Assembly: GCA_033675265.1 (NCBI GenBank)
Contig: JAUJYZ010001550.1
Span: 53,501 to 117,500, forward strand
Direction of reading: 5' to 3'
Length of the DNA stretch: 64,000 nucleotides
DNA from: Actinostola sp. cb2023
Lineage: Eukaryota; Cnidaria; Anthozoa; Actiniaria; Actinostolidae
In this document: positions 55,761 through 64,000 of the stretch, piece after piece
How the letters are laid out: the number at the start of each line of letters is the position of its first letter
How positions within the stretch are numbered: position 1 is the stretch's first letter
Notes under the pieces: model-generated
What the model was told of the DNA's origin: nothing
What the model saw: only the letters and a program-made list of their open reading frames with translations
Databases searched by the model: none
Position numbers and translations under genes: made by a program

Positions 55761-56369
55761 ATAGGGTTATGAAAATGAAGTGAAACAACGGTTGTTGTGC
55801 GTGTCGTTTGAACATGAAATCAAAAGGTGAAAATCGACTTGTTTGCACTGAAACAGGCTCAGGGTTCATATAGGCCTGGTCAGCACCCCCCTGAATCACT
55901 GTGCATTCTCCCCTTCCTCTCCCCTAGCTCAATTATGCTGTGACGTCATCGCGCCAGTGCTGACGTTCCCATCATGCAACCCTAGCGCAGGGCGCAACAA
56001 ACGCATGAGTCAATCTAACCTTGTTTGGTGTACGCTTTAATATCGATAACATAAAAATATACATCTCCACATAATACATACTGTGTACTTCTATGAACTA
56101 TTTATAAAACCAATCCCGTGCATGTCCCTTCGCCCGCGCTACCGAGGATGGGGACTAGGCTATAGATGACGTCATACAACTACTCGTATTAAATTTTAGA
56201 GAGTAGTCAATTTCTTGGAATATATTCCTTATTGTAGTAGTTTTTTTTACCAATTTTCAGTTTTCTGATCTATTTAAAACTAGCTAGATTTATTATATAA
56301 ACTAGTACAATCGTATCTAAACACCCTTAAAATTACGATAATTTTGTGTAATAAACAGAATAATACATC
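55761..56369. other. No gene seen
   Basis: Intergenic between unit 2 and CLN3. A pyrimidine-rich patch near 55885-55925 also follows the promoter block in unit 1 (near 30030-30065), suggesting the duplicated block reaches here. Confidence 0.45.
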
Positions 56370-56460
56370 ATTCTCGTACCCAGAGCTCCTCGGTCGGTCG
56401 TTCCTTCGATTCTCCCGTCGGAGAAGGAACGACCGACCGAGGAGCTCTGGGTACGAGAAT
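56370..56460. repeat. Perfect palindrome with 36-bp arms
   Basis: ATTCTCGTACCCAGAGCTCC begins the left arm and the right arm is its exact inverse. The loop is about cgattctcccgtcgg. Confidence 0.92.
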
Positions 56461-56928
56461 GAATAATACATGCGCTCACTCGTGAGATATCTGGTTGAAT
56501 CACTGACTCGAAAATAAATTTCATATCTCAGCGCGCCCATGTACTATTCTCTATTTAATGAAATTTAACCGAGGCTTTATTGACACAAAAGCGCTGTCTT
56601 GATATTCCATCACCATCAACTCTACGCTAAAACAGACGACCGCTGACACTAAATATGAGTTACAACGAAAGGCAAGGGAGTTCTCGCGCCGGCGCGATTT
56701 CTTAGTCAGCGGTCGGGAGAATGATGCGGGCTCGAGAAAATATTAAGAATTGGAACAACCTGGTTGGACTGGTCACGTGCCTCCCATATTTTAGATGTAA
56801 AATTCTTTTGGGAAAAGAGAGAAGAGCCAGGGAACAAGGTTGTAGTTTCTGGTGTAGGGGTGGGGGTGGGGGTGGTATACATGGGTATACAAACTATCCT
56901 ATCTGAATACACCATTGTATAACTAAAA
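56461..56928. other. 3' flank of CLN3, no gene seen
   Basis: Includes a short gggtggggg-rich stretch at 56855-56875. Nothing else identified. Confidence 0.45.
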
Positions 56929-57818
56929 CTAAATTTCAATCTTGATGTCAACCGGTTTCCCCCCACATATAGCTTGAGTCCATTTTCGTTTCTCGTGTCG
57001 TGTGAAGCAGGATTGTTTAGCTTTGGGTTTTATTTTTACACAATGTTCTCGTAGAATGGGTTCCAGCCACAACCCAACAAAGCTCCCTACAAATGCTCCA
57101 GTATTGCTGCCCATTGTAACCAAACCCAGGCAAAACTCCTCGTATCGGGGCTCCACAGTTTCTTGGACCGCGACCAGCGTGTTAGAATATACACAACCGG
57201 AGAAGATCCCCACAAAGAACGCAAGGAACATTATCAAGTACATACTCTCTATAAATCTGAACCAGGACATACAGAAACTGAACGCGAAGACTCCAGCGGA
57301 CAGTAGTGTCGGGATCCAAGTCTTATAGATCGTCACCTTCTCGGCAAACAGAGGCTTGAAGCAATAAAAAACTGAGATAGGACCGTGCGAGGAACTCTCC
57401 ACCACCGTAGAACGAAACGTAATACACGTAATGATCTCTCGTGTGTAACGTGGTGTTCGTGAACGCCATCGTTGTAAAAACCGACTGCAAAGTCAAATAC
57501 TGAAACATTTGTGCGAAACACATGGATAGCATCAGTGGTAGAATTTTCCACGCAGCGAAGCACTTCTCAGACCAAGAGAGCTTGACGGGATCGTGGATTT
57601 CTTTCGACGTGGGAACGCTCGTGTATTTTTGGCTGGTGTACGTGGCGGCGATTGCGTGGGACTTGACGCGGTCTTTGTTGAGGATGTAGTAGCATCCGAG
57701 TATTAATAATGAACCACACGATGCAATGATCATTGTCTCTTGGGGAGATATGCAAACCCCCGACGTAAGACCTGTGGTAGAAAGAAACATATTAGATGAC
57801 AACTCATGACAACACAAC

Positions 57819-57909
<91 letters not shown>

Positions 57910-58082
57910 GTACTTAAAAGCGCATAAATGATGATGATGATTACAGACGAAATTAGTGGTAATGATGGTGCATGATTAGAAATGATGAAAGATGATCGAT
58001 GATCGATGATGAAAGATGATGTCATTATGACATCTGACGATATCGAAACGTCGTAACCTATTATCGCTGATTTTTCTTATTC

Positions 58083-58115
<33 letters not shown>

Positions 58116-60721
58116 TGACTTTATTTAAAGAGGGTGACACGTGACAGCTCATTCGTTGTCATGACAACTAATCCTTTGTCATCGATCTGTCAACAACGTA
58201 CACATGTGACTATCCATACAAATAATGACCGTGGGAGGTCTAGAAACAAATAGTAACCATAGCAACTCTACGAAAAGACAAGCGACAATAAATACAACTG
58301 TAGGGTAAGATTTTAGATACGATACAATGCGACAAAAAATCGACACGACAAATTCAAAAACAACCGACACATAACCACCACAAAATGTACAACTACACAA
58401 CAGGACTCGACAAGACACGACGGGAGAAAAGACGCCCCTCTGCGCACCTCCTGAAATTAACATGTTGAAAAGCGGTTTTGAGTCAGTATTAGCAACATAA
58501 TACGAAGTCTACGTTTGACAAATTCACGTAAAAATTCGCTCCAACTACTGACTACTCACTCTCTTTTTGTTAGTTTTCAGTCGGTATTGACGTATATAGG
58601 AAGATCAGCAAGCAGTTAATTTATGCGAAGTCTAAGCTTTAAAAACTCCGCAGGAAATATCCGCACAACTGACGAAACTAAAATCAATTTTTTTTGGAAA
58701 AAATAAAATTCGTTTTTCAGCGAATAAATTTAACTTCGTGCGTACTGTACGGGAAAAATAAGACTTGATTTAACTTACAAACTGAATATCTGCATAACAT
58801 TACATGTAACGTTTCTGAAAATGAACGAGGATGGAGGCAGAAAGCAAAAGCGAACATAACATAAGGGAAGACTCAACTACAACTCGCTATATGAATGTAT
58901 TCACTGTTTCAGTTATATATAATCAAACATCTGAATCAAGCTAGCTAGTTCAAAAACTTTCAATCGAAACAAAATCTCCTCGATCCGCGCGATAAAAATT
59001 AACAGGATTTAAAACCAAGATATCCGCGTCAATGCGGGATATAAAAAGCGAACTTACCACCGCGAGAAATAACATTTAGGTGATAAAAAGAAACAGATTG
59101 TCATTGAGCTTGTGTTTGATTTTGTATAAAGGGAAGAAAATTGCAGAACTTTAAAAAAAAAAGGTGTCAAACCGTACAAAAGAAAAGAATATATCCCAGT
59201 TCAATTTGCAACTGATCGGCGTCCAAAACCGGTTCAAAATATTTTGTTTTGTAACAAAATCCACCCACGAGCACATCAAAAATGACGAAAATATCGCTAT
59301 ATTTCATTTAGTCGGCTTACGTGTCCAAATCCTCAAATAAGATCAATATATAAATGATTCTGGACTGTTTTTGCCGCAATCTGAAAGCAATTATTCTTAA
59401 TAATTTAGACATTTTTGCATTTAACGAGTTGAGGTTTTTGACTCATCTTTAGTCCTCCAAAAAATATCGGAATTTCAGGGACAAAAAACACGGATTCGCC
59501 TCTATGTTCAACTACAAATAAGTTGTGAAATAGCGCGCGCAAAAATAGCCAGAATTTGAAGATAATTCAGTAGGTGTTTGAAGTGATTTACAAATCGAAA
59601 ATTAAACAATCCCACACGGTAGATGATGTTTTAGATATTAAAGCTTGAATTTGGTATAAGTGTCTCTGTAGAAAATAAATTTTACGTATTTTCAAACTTT
59701 TGCCATGTAGGGCTTTTTGTTCATGAATATATGCTAGCTGGGAGCTAGAAGACGTTAAACCGGAGTCCAATAGTGTGGCCAAAACATGATAGATGGCTAG
59801 TATCGAAGCTTATTCTGTATTAACTCAAAGCAATGTTTGAGTCAATAGAACCAATTTTATATAAATGGTTGCTTTGCAGCAATAATATGAATCGTGATGA
59901 GTCGAGAAGAAGAAGAAGAAAAATAACACTTTAGAGACACAAAAACATATATTTAACAAATTGCATCAAACAGGAAAATGTTTCCGCGAATCCGAATAAA
60001 AGAAATTCAAATATGAAGTTAGTCATATTGCTGTAATGAATATAGGTTGTTTATAATCCATCTCGGAACTACTAAAAGTGAAATCGTAATTAAATGTAAG
60101 TAAAATAAGTGAAAATAGGAAGTATTTACAAAAAAAAAAAAAAGGGATATTTTTCTTAAATGCCACTGTTGATTACTTACTTAAGTAGTACAGCGGCCCA
60201 ACAAGAATGCCAACTCCACTACCAGCCGCGAATGAAGTCACACTCAACTCTCCATAGAACGCTCCCAGAGCTAAGAATGTAGCTTCTCCCATGGAATGAG
60301 CCACGGCGTTGAGAGCTACTCCAACTAACTTGGCGTACGGATTCTGTACAAAAGCTATGACAATAAATCCTGAAGCCATGAATGTAAATATAGCCAAGAC
60401 ACGGATAAAATATGAAATCTTCTGCATAAACCAGGGGAAAGTGTACATAACAAGCATCATGGGTCCCATATGCGAAACAAGAACAGCCGTAGTAGGTATT
60501 TTAGTCCCTCCAAGAAGATCCTGTGATCCTGCCATGATGACGCTGAAAAGTGTATGTAAGATCAGAGCAACACCGAAGAAGCTTACAACAGTTCGAATGC
60601 AATCGCCACGATCCGTCTCTCCGTAATCGTCTTCCTCTGGTGGAAAGTCGAGGTACTTTGGGATCTGATCTTCAGACGATGAATCCGGTTGCAGCTCTCG
60701 TCCGCTTGATTCTTCGGCCAT
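56929..60721 (-). CDS. CLN3: CLN3/battenin family lysosomal membrane protein
   Basis: Multi-pass membrane protein of the late endosome/lysosome; in animals CLN3 is needed for lysosomal glycerophosphodiester clearance and is mutated in juvenile Batten disease. Two exons: 60721-60181 and 57771-56929. The phase-1 junction (A|GT) gives serine and recreates the family context YYLSLTSGVCISPQET. Exon 1 has an acidic cytosolic N-terminus (about 1-40), then hydrophobic segments and the family motif GEATFLALGAFY at 145-156. Exon 2 carries the remaining segments, including the C-terminal stretch SGCVYSNTLVAVQET. An A run at 57366-57371 (six T on the coding strand) holds one base too many, shifting frame after RSYLS. 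Without it the protein is 460 residues, close to the usual 440. The frameshift in an otherwise intact conserved gene suggests a sequencing error. Confidence 0.85.
57772..60180 (-). other. Single intron of CLN3
   Basis: Contains an (AAT)n microsatellite at 57829-57909, a shorter one near 58084-58111, a diverged copy of the palindromic MITE (about 58150-58290), and otherwise unique AT-rich sequence. The 5' splice site is GTAAGT and the 3' splice site is ACCACAG. Confidence 0.7.
57829..57909. repeat. (AAT)n microsatellite
   Basis: About 27 AAT units with one imperfect break near 57860. The open frame across it is an artefact. Confidence 0.95.
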
Positions 60722-62069
60722 ATTGACCGCTAAAATCTATACTTCGTGCTCACAGAATAAGGCGACGCCAGGCAAGTGATCAGTCATCTTCCCCGACTCG
60801 TCTGCGAGTGGGTGCAATTTGAATATCAAATATGATGATGCCGAATAAATTTTTTGGTTGATTAGGTAACCGTTTGACGAGTCAAGAACTCATACTTGAT
60901 TTTAAGATTGAAATGACTTGCAAAACCGCATACTTCTAGATTTTAAGATATAGATTGTTCTATAGTTGGAAGAAGTACAGGCTTGTACATTGATATAATC
61001 GAATTTCGCTTAGCAGCTTAGCACAAATGCCGGAGCGCCAGTCATGCGCTATGCAAATTAATTCCAAACCAAGTTGACCTTCATTCAGTTTGACGTCAGC
61101 GACTGTTTAACGACGAACCATTATTTGTCATTTATGTCAATAATTCTAATTCTAGAACCAATAAATTTGATTTAGTAATGTTGCGAAATATTTGAAACGA
61201 AATGAAAAAAAAATGGACTGCAAAACAAACAAAATGAAAAGAAAATGTCAAAAATTTTCAGCAAAATTTAAATTAACTCATCATTTTTAACCAAAATATT
61301 ACAATATTAGATAATAAACATTAAAAATCGATCACGATAGGGGGGCATTTCGGAATGATTCATGATCACAAGTGTAAAAATAATGCAACCTTTGTTTTAC
61401 TTATAATAACAGTACAATGTAGTTAGAATTAAAATCAAAATTGCATAAATTAAAATTGCGGGTAAAATAAATAATATAAATATTGCGTGCATGCAAAATT
61501 TGCGAAATCAGTTCATATATTTATCATAGTCGATCGGAAGACGGCCCGGACAGTCTGGATAGCGACTTTTAAAAGTTCGTCTATAATCGACTAAAACTGA
61601 TCTGCATGGAGTGAGCATTATGTCAACTCACAACTCGTCTTATGCCGTGTTTACACTTGAGCGCTCTACCAAGGTACAAATCAGAAAACTATTGTTTGTT
61701 GCGTGGTGACCGCTCGACAAACATTAGTTTTCTGATTTGTACCTTGACGGCATTAATTCAGCTCTCTATCCTATTCTACCTGTTATCAGATCCATTATAG
61801 CTAAGTACTTCTGCTGTTAAATATATTGTCTATTATATAGGAAGCTTAAGATTATTATAAGTTAATTTAAAATTATTCGTTTTTTCCTTATCTCTTTATA
61901 ATATAGACTTTATTTATTACTTGTCATTTGTAAGGGGGAGATAGATACATGCACGTACCAATTGGGACGCCTGTCCTGTCATCCTTTCCTGTCACTCTAT
62001 GTAGTCCTTCATTGATTTCCGTCGATATTTTAATCCCAACAATCAATACCATCATTGTATAATACATCC
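60722..62069. other. CLN3 5' flank and intergenic sequence
   Basis: No E-box CACGTG was seen in the first 200 bp upstream of the CLN3 start. A small inverted repeat (aaggtacaaatcagaaaact with its inverse) occupies 61654-61745. No other gene recognised. Confidence 0.5.
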
Positions 62070-63180
62070 ATAAATTATATAAATATTCATATATTCGATT
62101 AGCTTTTGGATTAAGAAATTTCACTCACTCCATTTTAAAGTTCACACTCTTTATTATTATTATATATAATATATATACAAATATTCCTACGGCATAGAGT
62201 CGAGGTTTCATACAAAAATATTCAGTTCCTGCTTAGACAAATATAAATATTCATCTCTATTCGATTAGTTTTTGGATTAAGAAATTTCACACACTCCATT
62301 TTAAAGTTCACACTCTTTATTATTATTATATAATATATATACAATTATTACACAACTTGTAATGTTACAGTACAAATACGAGTGTAAAAAATATGAAATA
62401 TTCATTATTACAGTTTTTTGGATTAGAATTCGGACACGTCAATTTTTTGCGCGCGCGCTCAGTTTGTTTCTTGTTTTGTCCGGTCGCAAATAAAAAGAAA
62501 GAGAAAATGACGTTGTTTTTTTTTGTTAATTTTGTTGTCGTAGTAAACAATTTATTACACGGGTAGTTGTGTAATACGGCTAGATATTTTTACTCGTCTG
62601 TTTGAAGCCCTTTTGTGCGGTTGACTCGCCTACGGCTCGTAGACTAAAATACGGCACGACTCGTAAAAAATATCCAGCCGTATTACACAACTACCCGTGT
62701 AATACAAACCTCTATACATTCCTACGGCATAGAGTAGAGGTTTAATACAAAAATATTCAGTTCCTGCTTAGACAAATATAAATATTCATATATTCGATTA
62801 GTTTTTGGATTAAGAAATTTCACACACTCCATTTTAAAGTTCACACTCTTTATTATTATTATTATATAATATATATACAAATATTCCTACGGCATAGAGT
62901 CGAGGTTTCATACAAAAATATTCAGTTCCTGCTTAGACAAATATAAATATTCATATATTCGATTAGTTTTTGGATTAAGAAATTTCACTCACTCCATTTT
63001 AAAGTTCACACTCTTTATTATTATTATATAATATATATACAAATATTCCTACGGCATAGAGTCGAGGTTTCATACAAAAATATTCAGTTCCTGCTTGTAA
63101 AAATAAATAAATATTCATTATATATTCGATAAGTTTTTGGATTAAGAAATTTCACACACTCCATTTTGAAGTTCAATATT
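62070..63180. repeat. Tandem repeat of about 163 bp, split by a foldback
   Basis: Units share AATATTCCTACGGCATAGAG, aaaaatattcagttcctgc, gattaagaaatttcac and a TTATTATTATATAATATATA tract. Units begin near 62180, 62710, 62880 and 63043 with partial ones at the edges. The array is interrupted at about 62345-62705 by sequence containing an inverted repeat, 62545-62708 (ttacacgggtagttgtgtaa arms). Confidence 0.85.
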
Positions 63181-63425
63181 TTACAATACTGTCGTCTTGA
63201 TCATAGCTTGAGACGAAGCACTTTTGAAGAAAAATGGCATATTCTTATCTTTTAAAATTTGATTCACAAGATGAAATCTCGTATTGGGATTGATATAACA
63301 CAGAGGTCCATTGTAGGACTCCAGAGTCCAAATGGCCGATCTCATTTTTCGGTTATTGCGAGCTGATGGTTGGTTTCGATTTGAAGCCCTGTTTGTGCGG
63401 TTGAATGACCAAACGTTGTTGGCGT
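63181..63425. other. No gene seen
   Basis: 3' flank of the putative right-edge gene. A segment gattt gaagccc...tgtgcggttga near 63380 resembles 62600-62625. Confidence 0.4.
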
Positions 63426-64000
63426 TTATGTTGGTGTTATGTAGACTAGATACGGAACGAAGACCAGTAATTCAACGTTGCTAACTACGTCATTACTTGC
63501 CTGAAAGACAGCAGGGCAAAGAAATAAACATACTAAATAAAATAATAATACAAAATATTTATAAAAAAATATAAAAAAAGATTAAAGAAAGAAAAGAATA
63601 CTTAAAATCCTCGCACCAAATAAAGTCCCCCCCCCCCCCCCCCACCACCACCCTAACCGTCCCTCCCCTCCCACTGTCAATCTCGTTTGAGACTCGTTTC
63701 CAGGCTAATATGAATACAGGAGATGCAAATTACCCCTGGTTTCGATTTAGCTACGATAACCTCCCTTATCGTTATACCTTTCCCAGTGAAGACAATGCTT
63801 TCGTTACAAGCTCGTTATCCTGTCGCAAATTCATCGCTGAAGCTACAAGTTCCTGTAAAAAAATATATAAAACAAATAAAAAATTAAATATAATTTAGCA
63901 GATTAAATATTTCATATTTGACCAAATCGAGAAAAAAAAAAACCGCTTTAGTGTAACACTGCTGACCAACCTTAAATGAGGCAATATCTAATGAGCCCGT
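63426..64000 (-). CDS. 3' exons of an unidentified gene, partial
   Basis: Three consistent phase-0 segments on the minus strand: 64000-63971 (TGSLDIASFK, ending before GTTGGT), 63852-63778 (acceptor TTTTACAG; ELVASAMNLRQDNELVTKAL then SSLGK; donor GTATAAC) and 63500-63426 (acceptor CTTTCAG; ASNDVVSNVELLVFVPYLVY then ITPT and TAA). Both internal exons are exactly 75 nt and the frame is kept throughout. The product is not recognised; the middle exon looks like an amphipathic helix. The donor of the first segment is weak, and the gene continues beyond the window. Confidence 0.4.

Noticed and set aside
57804..58025. Poly-Ile/Tyr open frame
   Set aside because: It is the (AAT)n microsatellite.
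56929..60721. Alternative call as UNC93 or a generic MFS transporter
   Set aside because: GEATFL...AFY, the YLSLTSG...SPQET junction and the C-terminal motif fit CLN3 better, and the length agrees.

Overview
The window looks like nuclear DNA from an invertebrate animal. It has long AT-rich intergenic stretches, spliced genes, C2H2 zinc-finger arrays, a CLN3-family lysosomal membrane protein, a BEL/Pao retrotransposon, a hAT transposon and many foldback/MITE elements. A DZIP3-type HEPN domain joined to NB-ARC and TPR repeats, together with the repeat style, suggests an early-branching lineage (sponge or cnidarian grade), but the species cannot be named from sequence alone.

Layout. 1-3772: 3' part of a BEL/Pao element with its 3' LTR. 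3773-15000: a nest of insertions. Inverted repeat arms enclose a hAT element (4176-14539, 8-bp target duplication). Its transposase is split at codon 6 by a 7.9-kb inverted-terminal-repeat element (4415-12310, 4-bp duplication), which in turn holds a decayed E3-ligase-like gene, a TTAA-type element and a 3-kb foldback. 15.5-19.2 kb: Helentron-like fragments. 19.4-20.7 kb: palindromic MITEs. 21.4-30.0 kb (minus strand): first WW-domain/C2H2 zinc-finger gene unit. 30-38 kb: mostly foldback elements. 38.4-44.0 kb (plus strand): a HEPN/NB-ARC/TPR NLR-like gene. 44.4-47.0 kb: a 67-bp minisatellite. 47.3-48.2 kb: a 19-bp minisatellite. 49.3-55.8 kb (minus strand): second WW/C2H2 unit. 56.9-60.7 kb (minus strand): CLN3. 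62.1-63.2 kb: about 163-bp tandem repeats. 63.4-64.0 kb: last exons of an unidentified minus-strand gene.

How the genes relate. The two WW/zinc-finger units are paralogues duplicated as a block. Both have a 5' exon/promoter block with an E-box, a CCAAT box and an E2F-like site, then phase-0 exons each coding one WW domain, then one large zinc-finger exon. The NLR-like gene lies between them on the other strand and has a polyproline N-terminus. HEPN and STAND modules are known in innate immunity; an immune role here is inference. Several frames (BEL pol, hAT transposase, CLN3, one zinc-finger exon) are broken by single-base indels, three of them in T runs, so part of the apparent decay may be assembly error.
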